A DNA stretch of 64,000 nt, from NCBI RefSeq assembly GCF_002120225.1, contig NZ_LAPZ01000002.1:310001-374000 (forward strand), read 5' to 3'. Under the pieces are notes generated by a model. It was given only the letters and a program-made list of their open reading frames with translations, was not told where the DNA came from and did not search any database. Source of the stretch: Tenacibaculum holothuriorum. Lineage in GTDB: Bacteria > Bacteroidota > Bacteroidia > Flavobacteriales > Flavobacteriaceae. Below are positions 53,499-61,676 of the stretch, one piece after another (position 1 is the stretch's first letter; each line of letters begins with the position of its first letter). Both the position numbers and the translations under genes were made by a program.

Positions 53499-53750
53499 TT
53501 ATTTAGACATAGCTCCTTTAATTAATCCGATAATTACCATTAATACTCCTCCACCAACGCCACCACCGGCAATACTACCTACAATACCTCCAAGGTCTAT
53601 ACCAAGCATATCCAAAAGTTGTGCTCCTAAACCTCCTCCAAGAATTCCAACTACAGAATTCCATAAAGTACCCATAGAGTATTTTTTTAATAAAGCTCCA
53701 GCTAAATTTCCGCCAACAGCGCCCGTAAGCAAACTGATAATTAATTCCAT
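53499..53750 (-). CDS. Small glycine-rich hydrophobic protein
   Basis: 83 residues, almost entirely hydrophobic and glycine-rich: GAVGGNLAGALLKKYSMGTLWNSVVGILGGGLG, then LGGIVGSIAGGGVGGGVLMVIIGLIKGAMSK. Two or three membrane segments with GxxxG-like faces are likely. It resembles glycine-zipper membrane proteins, but no exact family is recognised. It is monocistronic with its own terminator. Confidence 0.75.
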   Translation of the reverse strand: MELIISLLTGAVGGNLAGALLKKYSMGTLWNSVVGILGGGLGAQLLDMLGIDLGGIVGSIAGGGVGGGVLMVIIGLIKGAMSK

Positions 53751-53818
53751 ATAAACAAAGTTTTAAATAGTTAATTCAGAATAAATTAACGAAAAATAAA
53801 TTAGTAAAACAAATAAAA

Positions 53819-54793
53819 TCAACTATTTAGAATTTCACCTATATGAAACAATGCGTCTCCCATATTAATGATTGGAAAGTTATTTTTTGCAATAATATAA
53901 CCGCTCGTAGGGGCTTTTACTGGGAATTTAGTTTCTCCGTAAGTGTCCATAATATTTCCTAAAAGTTGTCCTTTTTCGACCTTAGCTCCGTTTTTAATTG
54001 TAGCATTAAAAATTCCTGCAACTTTAGCACGTATCCATTTTCGTTTATGCAACTCAACACTTGGTTTTGCATTTGGAACGACTACTTCTTTACTAATCAT
54101 GTTAAAATGATGTAGAATACGAAGTGTACCATTGATTCCCTCTTGAATTGAACACTCATCTAATCGTAACGATTCTCCTCCTTCGTAAACTATTACGGGT
54201 ATATTATTTTTAAAACATTCATTTCTAAAAGACTTTGCTATTAGTTTAGAACCAAATGTTAGTGGTGCATTAAAAATATTGGCAAGTGCTTTTCCTCTTT
54301 CATCTTCTGGAGTATAACGAATTTGTGGATAATTACTTCGTTGTGCTCCTCCTGTATGAAAATCAATAGCAAAATCTACATTCTGAGTTAGTTCTTTCAT
54401 TAAGTAATATGCCATTCTACTTGCTAATGATCCTCTTTTTGATCCTGGAAAACTTCTATTTACATCTTTTCCATGCATATCTCTAGAAAGATTCAAAAAT
54501 CCAAAAACGTTTAACAACGGAACAACAATTACGCAACCCCTATAAATTTTATACGATTTATCAATAAGCATTCTTCTTACCAACTCCACGCTATTTACCT
54601 CATCTCCATGCAACCCTCCTTGTAATAGAACAGTAGGTCCAGGTTCTTTTCCATTAAAAATATAAACAGGAATTTCAATAAGTGTTCCTGTTGGTAATCT
54701 ATCTACAGGAATTTTTATCAATCTTGATTCTCCTAATGCTATTTTCTCTCCTCTAATTTCTACGAGGTTGTTTTTAAACTTTTTGCCGAACAT
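53819..54793 (-). CDS. Succinylglutamate desuccinylase/aspartoacylase-like peptidase
   Basis: 324 residues. The M14-like zinc carboxypeptidase fold (about 45-240) has ligands in LQGGLHGDEVNSVELV (His and Glu) and DFHTGG (His). A C-terminal beta-barrel (about 245-324) has VKAPTSGYI, similar to biotinyl-lipoyl-like barrels found in this family. Its start overlaps the rimK-like gene by 34 bp, so the two are coupled. AstE/AspA-like enzymes remove acyl or amide-linked groups; together with a RimK ligase it may remove or process glutamates. This is an inference. Confidence 0.88.
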   Translation of the reverse strand: MFGKKFKNNLVEIRGEKIALGESRLIKIPVDRLPTGTLIEIPVYIFNGKEPGPTVLLQGGLHGDEVNSVELVRRMLIDKSYKIYRGCVIVVPLLNVFGFLNLSRDMHGKDVNRSFPGSKRGSLASRMAYYLMKELTQNVDFAIDFHTGGAQRSNYPQIRYTPEDERGKALANIFNAPLTFGSKLIAKSFRNECFKNNIPVIVYEGGESLRLDECSIQEGINGTLRILHHFNMISKEVVVPNAKPSVELHKRKWIRAKVAGIFNATIKNGAKVEKGQLLGNIMDTYGETKFPVKAPTSGYIIAKNNFPIINMGDALFHIGEILNS

Positions 54794-55662
54794 TCTTCTT
54801 CTAAAAATTTAACTATTGCTTTTGCAATATTATCTCCTGTATATGCTTCTATTCCTTGTAAACCTGGGGTTGAATTAACTTCAATTAGTAATGATCCTCT
54901 TTTAGAGCGAATTAAATCTACTCCCGCAACAGGTAACCCTAAATGATGAGCAGCTTTAATAGCAATTGCTTCTTCTTCTTCAGTTAATTCAACTTTAGAA
55001 CCGCTTCCCCCTCTATGAATATTCGAGCGAAAATCATCGTCTACTCCTTTACGTTTCATTGAAGAAACCACCTTTCCTCCTACTACCAAAACTCTAATAT
55101 CTTCGCTATTACTTTCCTTTATAAACTCTTGCAATAAAATACTCGTATTGGTACTGTACATCGTATCTATAATAGATTTTGCCGACTTCTTAGATTCTGC
55201 TAAAATGACCCCAGAACCGTGAGTTCCTTCTTGAAGTTTAATAATTATTGGAGCTCCTCCTAACAAATCGATTTGCTCACCAATGTTTTCAGGATTTACC
55301 GAAAAAACCGTGTTGGGTATTGGTATGTGTTTACGATTCATTATTTGTAATGTTCGCACCTTATTTTGAGCTCGTAAAATGCCTAAAGACCGTGCTGTAC
55401 TGTAAACTCCATTCATTTCAAACTCTTTAACAACTGCTGCTCCATGTCGAGTTGCCGATGCTCCAATTCTAGGAATAATTATATCAACATCGTCTATAAT
55501 ATTCTTTCCTTCATAGATAATTTCGGGTTTTCCTCCACTAAGTTTTATAGAGCATTTTAAATGATTTACAACTTGTACATTGTGTCCTCGTCGTCGAGCT
55601 TCTTTATATATTCTCTGCGTTGAGTAAATATAATCTCCAACCGAAAGTATAAAAATGTTCAT
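54760..55662 (-). CDS. rimK: RimK-like ATP-grasp L-glutamate ligase
   Basis: 300 residues from ATG 55662 (MNIFILSVGDYIYSTQRIY). A start eight codons earlier is possible but less family-like. ATP-grasp motifs: GGAPIIIKLQEGTHGSGVILA, LLQEFIKESNSEDIRVLVVGGKVV, and IEVNSTPGLQGIEAYTG with the metal-binding residues. Proteins of this group add glutamates to ribosomal protein S6 or make gamma/alpha-linked glutamyl products. The next gene is an AstE/AspA-like hydrolase, a pairing known in other bacteria. TAGATTTG at 55693-55686 may be the -7 element. Confidence 0.9.
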   Translation of the reverse strand: MNIFILSVGDYIYSTQRIYKEARRRGHNVQVVNHLKCSIKLSGGKPEIIYEGKNIIDDVDIIIPRIGASATRHGAAVVKEFEMNGVYSTARSLGILRAQNKVRTLQIMNRKHIPIPNTVFSVNPENIGEQIDLLGGAPIIIKLQEGTHGSGVILAESKKSAKSIIDTMYSTNTSILLQEFIKESNSEDIRVLVVGGKVVSSMKRKGVDDDFRSNIHRGGSGSKVELTEEEEAIAIKAAHHLGLPVAGVDLIRSKRGSLLIEVNSTPGLQGIEAYTGDNIAKAIVKFLEEECSAKSLKTTS

Positions 55663-55799
55663 AGCTAAAAATAGTTGCTTACTCACAAATCTACTCTTTT
55701 TATTCTTAACAAATTGGCAAAAAATGTTGTATGGTTGTTAATTTTTTTGATTTGATTTTATCTTGTAGTAATTTCATCAATTCTTAAACAAACCAACTA

Positions 55800-58634
55800 A
55801 TGAAAAAACTTTACACTGCAATTCTTGCAACATATTCTTTAGCAACATTAGCACAACAACCCGCTACTTCTTCCGAAGTAATAAAAAAAGCATTACAACA
55901 AAAAGAAGCCTTAACACAAACGTCACTTGTTAAAAATATTCCTTTTGAAAATATCGGACCAACAGTTATGAGTGGTCGTGTGGTTGATATAGCTGTAAAC
56001 CCTAACAATCCAACCGAATTTTACGTGGGATACGCTTCAGGAGGGCTATGGTACACCAATAACAACGGAACAACTTTTACATCTGTCTTTGATAATGCAC
56101 CGACTCAAAATATTGGAGATATTGCTGTTGACTGGAAAAACGGAACTTTATGGGTAGGTACAGGAGAAAACAATTCTTCTCGATCTTCATATGCGGGTAT
56201 TGGTATTTTAAAATCTACTGATAAAGGTAAAACTTGGGAAAATGTTGGCTTATTCGACTCTCAACATATTGGTAGAATTGTTATCAATCCAAACAATCCG
56301 AACGAAATTATTGTGGGAGTTTTAGGTCATTTATATTCTCCTAACAATGAAAGAGGGATTTACAAAACTACCGATGGTGGTAAAACATGGAAAAGAACCT
56401 TATTTATAAATGACAGTACTGGAATTATTGACCTTGCTATGGCTCCTAATAATTTTAATGTTTTATATGCTGCCTCTTGGGAGCGAGACCGCAAAGCATG
56501 GCATTTTGACGGTGACGGAACGAACTCTAGTATTTATAAAAGTACAGACGGAGGAAATACTTGGAAGAAAATTTCTGAAAATAACGGATTTCCAAACGGT
56601 AATGGTGTAGGAAGAATCGGTTTAGATGTTTTTGATGAAAACACTGTATATGCTTTTCACGATAATCAATTCCGAAGAAAAAAGGAAAAAAAGAAAAAGT
56701 CTGATTCTAATGCGCTTACCAAAGATGATTTTAAAAACATGACGGTAACCGAATTTTTAGATTTAAAAGATAAAAAACTAAACACCTATTTAAAACTTAA
56801 TGGGTTTCAAGAAAAATATAGAGCTGCCAATGTAAAGCAAATGGTACGTTCTGGCGATGTAAAACCTGCCGATTTAGCAAGCTACTTAGAAAATGCCAAC
56901 TCATTATTATTCGATACTCCTGTGATTGGAGCAGAAGTTTTTAGAACAGATAACGGGGGGAAATCTTGGGAAAAAACTCACGAAGGATATTTAGATGATC
57001 TTTATTATTCATACGGATATTATTTTGGTGAAGTTCGTGTAGACCCTCAAGACAAAAATGGTATTTATGTATTGGGAGTTCCTATTTTAAAATCGAAAGA
57101 TGGTGGGAAAACATTCATTTCAATTAGTAAAGAAAATGTACATGCCGATCATCAGGCATTGTGGGTAAATCCGAATAGAAAAGGTCATTTAATTGATGGA
57201 AACGACGGTGGATTAAACCTTTCTTACGATGACGGAGAGAGTTGGACAAAACTAAATGTTCCTTCTGTGGGGCAGTTTTATTCTGTGTATGCCGATAATC
57301 AAAAACCATATCGTGTATATGGTGGATTACAAGACAACGGAGTTTGGGTTGCAAAACACACCGCAAAAATTGATAAAAGTTGGAAACAAACTGGTGAAAA
57401 CCCATATAAGTCGTTAATGGGTGGTGATGGAATGCAAGTAGCTGTTGACGATAGAAATCCAAATATTGTGTATACAGGATATCAATTCGGGAATTACTTT
57501 AGAATTGACAGAGAAACTGGTAAACGAAAGTATATTCAACCAAAACATAAATTAGGAGAAAAGCCATATCGCTTCAATTGGCAAACACCTATTTTACTTT
57601 CAAAACACAATCAAGATATTTTATATTTAGGAGGAAATAAATTACACCGTTCTTTAAATCAAGGAAATACTTGGGAAACAATTTCAAATGATTTAACCAA
57701 AGGAGGTAAAAAAGGAAATGTGGCTTATGGTACACTTACTTCTATTTCAGAAAGTCCTTTCCAATTCGGAGTATTATATGTAGGTTCTGACGATGGTTTG
57801 GTACATTTATCAAAAAACGGTGGTGGTACTTGGGAAAATATTTCAAGCTCTTTCCCTAAAGATTTATGGGTAAGTAGAGTAATTGCTTCTAAACATAAAA
57901 AAGAGCGTGTTTATGTTACGCTAAATGGATATCGTTGGGACGATTTTACGCCATATGTTTTTGTTTCTGACAACTACGGAAAAACATGGAAAAATATTGG
58001 AAGTTCAATTCCAGTATCACCCGTTAATGTAATTAAAGAAGATTCTAAAAACGAAAATGTTCTATATATAGGAACCGATAACGGATTGTATGTTTCTTTA
58101 GACAAAGGAACTACTTGGCAACCGTTTACCAAAAACTTACCCAATGTTGCTGTGCATGATTTGGTAATTCAACCACAAGCAAAACATTTAGTGGTAGGTA
58201 CTCATGGTAGAAGTATTTACAAAGCAAACATTGCTCCGTTGCAAGAATTTAATTCAGTAATAGCGAAAAAAGATGCGCATATTTTCAAGGTAAATCCTAT
58301 TAGAAAAAGTAATTTCTGGGGAAGTTCTTGGAGCAAGTGGTTACAACCAAATACGCCTAAATTATCTATCTCTTTTTACAGTAATACCGCTAAAGAAGTT
58401 AGTGTAAATGTTTATTCAAAAGATATTTTGGTGAATAGTTTTAAAACGAAAGCTGTAAAAGGGTTTAACGAAACCATTTTCGATGTTTCTTTTTCAGAAA
58501 AAGGAAGAAAAAACTATATAAAACAACATAAAGACACACCAATTAAAAAAGCCAAAAACGGAAAATATTACTTGCCAAAAGGCACTTACACTGTACAAAT
58601 AAGAGATTCTAAAGAAACTTTTAAGGTAAAGTAA
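55800..58634 (+). CDS. Secreted sortilin/BNR-type beta-propeller protein
   Basis: 944 residues. Signal peptide (1-18), then many Asp-box/BNR repeats (STDKGKTWENVG, TTDGGKTWKRT, STDGGNTWKKI, RTDNGGKSWEKT, SKDGGKTFISI, SYDDGESWTKL, SLNQGNTWETI, SKNGGGTWENI, SDNYGKTWKNI, SLDKGTTWQPF), enough for two linked propellers of the VPS10/sortilin type. A lysine-rich insertion (about 297-345) interrupts the first. The last ~110 residues are a beta domain, without a T9SS signal. Pipelines often call it glycosyl hydrolase, but no sialidase active-site residues could be assigned, so I treat it as a binding protein. Confidence 0.85.
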   Translation: MKKLYTAILATYSLATLAQQPATSSEVIKKALQQKEALTQTSLVKNIPFENIGPTVMSGRVVDIAVNPNNPTEFYVGYASGGLWYTNNNGTTFTSVFDNAPTQNIGDIAVDWKNGTLWVGTGENNSSRSSYAGIGILKSTDKGKTWENVGLFDSQHIGRIVINPNNPNEIIVGVLGHLYSPNNERGIYKTTDGGKTWKRTLFINDSTGIIDLAMAPNNFNVLYAASWERDRKAWHFDGDGTNSSIYKSTDGGNTWKKISENNGFPNGNGVGRIGLDVFDENTVYAFHDNQFRRKKEKKKKSDSNALTKDDFKNMTVTEFLDLKDKKLNTYLKLNGFQEKYRAANVKQMVRSGDVKPADLASYLENANSLLFDTPVIGAEVFRTDNGGKSWEKTHEGYLDDLYYSYGYYFGEVRVDPQDKNGIYVLGVPILKSKDGGKTFISISKENVHADHQALWVNPNRKGHLIDGNDGGLNLSYDDGESWTKLNVPSVGQFYSVYADNQKPYRVYGGLQDNGVWVAKHTAKIDKSWKQTGENPYKSLMGGDGMQVAVDDRNPNIVYTGYQFGNYFRIDRETGKRKYIQPKHKLGEKPYRFNWQTPILLSKHNQDILYLGGNKLHRSLNQGNTWETISNDLTKGGKKGNVAYGTLTSISESPFQFGVLYVGSDDGLVHLSKNGGGTWENISSSFPKDLWVSRVIASKHKKERVYVTLNGYRWDDFTPYVFVSDNYGKTWKNIGSSIPVSPVNVIKEDSKNENVLYIGTDNGLYVSLDKGTTWQPFTKNLPNVAVHDLVIQPQAKHLVVGTHGRSIYKANIAPLQEFNSVIAKKDAHIFKVNPIRKSNFWGSSWSKWLQPNTPKLSISFYSNTAKEVSVNVYSKDILVNSFKTKAVKGFNETIFDVSFSEKGRKNYIKQHKDTPIKKAKNGKYYLPKGTYTVQIRDSKETFKVK

Positions 58635-58635
58635 G

Positions 58636-58643
58636 TACTTTTG
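58636..58643 (+). promoter_or_regulatory. -7 promoter element before folB
   Basis: TACTTTTG matches TANNTTTG and begins 2 bp after the preceding stop codon (58632-58634). A leader of about 35 nt for folB would result. No TTG stands at -33. Confidence 0.35.
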
Positions 58644-58682
58644 TCGTTGTAATAAATAGTACACCTCTTAAAACAATTTAAT

Positions 58683-59045
58683 TTGGGAATAATACAAGTA
58701 AATAATATTCGTCTTTTTACTAATCATGGATGTTTAGATGAAGAAGCAAAAATAGGTTCAGAATATCGAGTTGATCTTGAAATTAAAGCCGATTTACAAA
58801 AATCTGCCAATACAGATGAGCTTTTAGATACTGTAGATTATGTACATCTAAATCATATTGTAAAAGAAGAAATGGCTATACGTTCTAAGTTATTAGAACA
58901 TGTAGCAAAACGCATTATTGATCGCATTTTCAAGGAAATACCTTTGGTAGATTATGCAAAGATTGGAGTTGCTAAATTAAATCCTCCTATTGGCGGAAAT
59001 GTTTCTGAAGTAGTTATTATTTTAGAAGATGAGCGTAAAAAGTAA
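58683..59045 (+). CDS. folB: Dihydroneopterin aldolase
   Basis: 120 residues. FolB cleaves 7,8-dihydroneopterin to 6-hydroxymethyl-dihydropterin and glycolaldehyde in folate synthesis. Family residues: IRLFTNHGCLDEEAKIGSEYRVDL, the DTVDYVHLNHIV segment, LLEHVAKRIIDRIF with catalytic-region Glu, and VAKLNPPIGGNVSEVVI. The start is TTG at 58683 (MGIIQVNNIR), which fits family length; no ATG is available upstream of the conserved region. Confidence 0.94.
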   Translation: MGIIQVNNIRLFTNHGCLDEEAKIGSEYRVDLEIKADLQKSANTDELLDTVDYVHLNHIVKEEMAIRSKLLEHVAKRIIDRIFKEIPLVDYAKIGVAKLNPPIGGNVSEVVIILEDERKK

Positions 59046-59052
59046 AAAAAGC

Positions 59053-59082
59053 TTGCAGTAAACAAGAAAAAATGTAAATTTG
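59053..59082 (+). promoter_or_regulatory. Promoter of tRNA-Cys
   Basis: TTG (59053-59055) is followed after exactly 19 nt by TAAATTTG (59075-59082), a full match to the Bacteroidota consensus. The tRNA 5' end is 15 nt downstream of the element. Confidence 0.75.
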
Positions 59083-59097
59083 CAGTCCTAATTAAAA

Positions 59098-59168
59098 GGT
59101 GCCGTGGCCGAGTGGCTAGGCAGTGGTCTGCAACACCATGTACAGCGGTTCGAATCCGCTCGGCACCT
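59098..59168 (+). tRNA. tRNA-Cys (anticodon GCA)
   Basis: The full cloverleaf can be folded. The acceptor stem GGTGCCG (59098-59104) pairs with CGGCACC (59161-59167). The D arm is GCCGAGTGGCTAGGC. The anticodon arm has loop CTGCAAC with anticodon GCA. The T arm is GCGGTTCGAATCCGC. The discriminator is T, and the 3' CCA is not encoded. Confidence 0.97.
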
Positions 59169-59175
59169 CAAAAAG

Positions 59176-59208
59176 CCTTGATAACATAATCGTTATCAAG
59201 GTTTTTTT
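59176..59208 (+). terminator. Terminator of tRNA-Cys
   Basis: CCTTGATAAC (59176-59185) pairs with GTTATCAAGG (59192-59201), followed by seven T. The remaining 59209-59388 region up to the next gene shows nothing recognisable. Confidence 0.9.
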
Positions 59209-59388
59209 ATTTATATATCTTTTTTCTATTTAGCTTTCGGTAAAAAAATCTTTTATTCAGTAAAAATTAACGAATAAGAAGACATTTATATATAACAAGT
59301 TAGCAAATATCAAGACCCAAAATACTCAATAATAGGTATTGACTAAAAACAGTAACTTCCTTATAATTGAAAATTAAATACTTCTAAA

Positions 59389-60636
59389 ATGAAAAAGCTC
59401 TTTTTTATCTTACTTGGAATTCTATTCTCTACTTCTAGTTATGGACAGTCTAAAAATGGAAAAGCAGCAAACAACTGGGATGAATGTGTAGCTCTATCTC
59501 AAACTGAATTTAAAAACTCATGTTTAGGAGATGATCGAGAAAAAGAATTGCTATCACCACACGCAACTATAACCAATAATTGTGATCAAAAAATAAAAGT
59601 GGTCTGGGAATATAATGGTAAAGTTAAACCAAATGGAAATGCTGTAACAAACGGAACAGTATATATAAAACCAAATAAATCTAAAGTAGTTTATGTATGT
59701 AATGCTATTGCAAATGGAGGTACAATACAAGTTACAAACGTAGAATCTGCTGACTCAAATTACACATCAAATTCAAACAATAATTCTTCTTGGAACGAAA
59801 ACACAAGTGCTTTAAGTGATGAAAGTAAAAATTACATAAAAAACTCAGGAAACTACAATTATGAATCCATCTACGAGAAGCGCAGAAAAGAAGCCGAAGC
59901 AAGAAAGCTAAAATATCAAAGAGAAAGTAATAGACAGCAAAGATTAGAAGAACAAAAAAAACTAGAAAGAGAAAGAATGAAGAGAGAATTTGAAAGACAA
60001 GATAAAGAGAACGTTAAAAATTATAAAAATGCTGTAAATAAATTTAATAACGTATTAGAAGGTATGGCTAGAGCTAAAGAAAATCAAAGAAAGTTTGAAG
60101 AACGAGAACTTAAAAGAATAGCCGAAAAAAAACGTTTACGTAAATTAAGATGGGAGGAAGAAGAACGTAGAGAAAAAGCCGAAAGAAAAAGAAAAGAGAA
60201 AATCAAAAACTCTAAAAAAGAGTTTATGAATACTCTTTCAGATGCAAAAATACCATTGAGTTACCCAAATGCTACTGCCTATTTTATAATCATAGCAAAA
60301 ACAGGCGAAGAGAGTATAAAATTGTCAAAACTTATTTTATATAAAAATTCTAACAACCAACTACCGTATAAGCAAGACGTTATCAAAAAATTCAAAAACA
60401 AGTACCGACTTAATAATATTTATATTCAAGGACCTTTTACTTCTAAAGCATTGCAAGAAAGAGAATATCAAAATATAAAAGGTTATGCTCGTTCAAGCTA
60501 TATTAAAGTTGGTAATGACATAAACTTCTCTTATGGTACAAAAGGAAAAGCCAAAGTAAATTCTAATACAGACTTTTGGGGTAAAAAAAAGAAAACAACT
60601 ACTAAAAAAACAAAAAAGAAAGATTTTTGGAATTAA
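59389..60636 (+). CDS. Secreted coiled-coil protein of unknown function
   Basis: 415 residues. Signal peptide (ending YGQSK), an N-terminal small domain with Cys residues (NWDECVALSQTEFKNSC, NNCDQKIKVVWEYNG, VYVCNAIANGG) that may form disulfides, a very charged Arg/Lys/Glu coiled coil (about 160-285), and a C-terminal alpha/beta part (about 290-385) ending in a basic tail. The N-terminal stretch resembles a small beta-sandwich. No family is recognised. It lies 13 bp before the TPR/TonB-C gene, so the two are one operon. Confidence 0.75.
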   Translation: MKKLFFILLGILFSTSSYGQSKNGKAANNWDECVALSQTEFKNSCLGDDREKELLSPHATITNNCDQKIKVVWEYNGKVKPNGNAVTNGTVYIKPNKSKVVYVCNAIANGGTIQVTNVESADSNYTSNSNNNSSWNENTSALSDESKNYIKNSGNYNYESIYEKRRKEAEARKLKYQRESNRQQRLEEQKKLERERMKREFERQDKENVKNYKNAVNKFNNVLEGMARAKENQRKFEERELKRIAEKKRLRKLRWEEEERREKAERKRKEKIKNSKKEFMNTLSDAKIPLSYPNATAYFIIIAKTGEESIKLSKLILYKNSNNQLPYKQDVIKKFKNKYRLNNIYIQGPFTSKALQEREYQNIKGYARSSYIKVGNDINFSYGTKGKAKVNSNTDFWGKKKKTTTKKTKKKDFWN

Positions 60637-60649
60637 AAACAAGTTAAGA

Positions 60650-61426
60650 ATGAAAAAAAACATCTTTATTATAATCAGTTTAATTGCTTCAGCTACTATA
60701 GCTCAAACTAACGAACAATTTGCACAATCTTATTTTTTAAAAGCACAAGAGACATATAGCGAGGGTAATAACAAAGCCTCTTTAGAAAATTTAGATAAAA
60801 CAGTAAAATACCTAGGCAATACAAATCCAAAAATTGAAGCTCTTTATGTAAAAATAGAAATAGCGAATAACAATTACATTAGTGCAGAAGAACACTTAAA
60901 AACGTATTTTGATACAGCTGACACTGACCATAGTGATTATAATAACATGTTATCGCTTATGATAGATGTTAAAGAAAAGGCAACTGCTCAGAAAATTGAA
61001 GTTAAAAAACAAGAAGAAAAGAAGAAAAAAATTGAAGAATATTATAAAGAGTACTATAAGAAATATGGCCCTGATGTTCCTTTTGCAATTATAGAATTCC
61101 CTCCAGTATATCCAGGTTGCATAGGAGATAGAAAACAAATGGCTTCTTGCTTTAGTTCAAAAGTTAGAGAATTTTTAAATATTAATTTTGATAAAACTCT
61201 AGCAAATAAGTTAGGACTTTCTAGCGGGAAAAAAAAAGTTTGGTTAAGTTTTAGAGTTGGACCTGAAGGTAAAGTAGTAGACATCAGAGCTAGAGCTCCC
61301 CACCCTAGTTTAAAAAAAGAAGCTATTAGAGCGGCAAGAGCTTTACCTATCATGAAACCCGCAAATCATAATGGAAAACAAGTTGGCATGAAATATTCTG
61401 CTCCTATTAGTTTTACTGTTGATTAA
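60650..61426 (+). CDS. Secreted TPR / TonB C-terminal-domain protein
   Basis: 258 residues. Signal peptide (ending TIAQ), two or three TPR helices (AQSYFLKAQETYSEGNNKASLENLDK), a lysine-rich linker (about 115-135), and a TonB-C-like domain (about 150-258). The entry motif is EFPPVYPGCIGDRKQMASCF, with the cysteine pair seen in the two paralogues at 1284-2015 and 2368-3054. The end is REAIRAARALP-like followed by YSAPISFTVD. No uncleaved anchor is seen. It is coupled to the secreted coiled-coil gene upstream. Confidence 0.85.
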   Translation: MKKNIFIIISLIASATIAQTNEQFAQSYFLKAQETYSEGNNKASLENLDKTVKYLGNTNPKIEALYVKIEIANNNYISAEEHLKTYFDTADTDHSDYNNMLSLMIDVKEKATAQKIEVKKQEEKKKKIEEYYKEYYKKYGPDVPFAIIEFPPVYPGCIGDRKQMASCFSSKVREFLNINFDKTLANKLGLSSGKKKVWLSFRVGPEGKVVDIRARAPHPSLKKEAIRAARALPIMKPANHNGKQVGMKYSAPISFTVD

Positions 61427-61453
61427 AATTAATTTGATAAGTAGAGTAATATT

Positions 61454-61560
61454 GGCTATAAGTAATTGCTTGTTCTTTCTTTTTTCTGAAAACCCTTACA
61501 GGCTTTCAGTTTAGTGTGTACTTGCAAAGTTTAATATAAACCACACAACTACTCATAGCC
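61454..61560 (+). ncRNA. Candidate structured RNA (three-way junction)
   Basis: The region folds by eye into three stems. P1 is GGCTAT-A-AGTA (61454-61464) with TACT-C-ATAGCC (61550-61560), ten pairs and one mismatch. P2 is CTGAAA-A-CC (61486-61494) with GG-C-TTTCAG (61501-61509). P3 is GTGTG (61514-61518) with CACAC (61542-61546), stacked on GTTT/AAAC (61529-61532 with 61538-61541). A terminator hairpin follows at 61597-61628. The region has no ORF. It may be an independent small RNA, a 3'UTR element of the TonB-C gene, or a riboswitch-like leader of the MBL gene at 61677. It matches no family I know. Confidence 0.4.
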
Positions 61561-61596
61561 GAGACCATCCAACAAACACATAACCCATCTCAAAAG

Positions 61597-61628
61597 AAAA
61601 GCATATCAAAATTCTGGTATGCTTTTTT
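61597..61628 (+). terminator. Terminator after the candidate structured RNA
   Basis: AAAAGCATATC (61597-61607) pairs with GGTATGCTTTT (61616-61626) with one G-T pair, followed by T residues. It lies 49 bp before the MBL gene start, so it separates the two or attenuates read-through. Confidence 0.8.
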
Positions 61629-61676
61629 AATTTTCCTTAACAAAAAAAGTCGTTAAAATTCTGCATCTTTGTAGCT

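Noticed and set aside
55800..58634. Calling the BNR protein a glycosyl hydrolase or sialidase
   Set aside because: Asp boxes show the propeller fold only. The arginine triad and Tyr/Glu nucleophile pair of sialidases could not be identified.
61486..61509. Similarity of CTGAAAACCC to the TPP riboswitch CTGAGA motif
   Set aside because: The bases pair with TTTCAG in a simple hairpin, and the second TPP half (ACCTGATCTGG-like) is absent. No thiamine gene is nearby.
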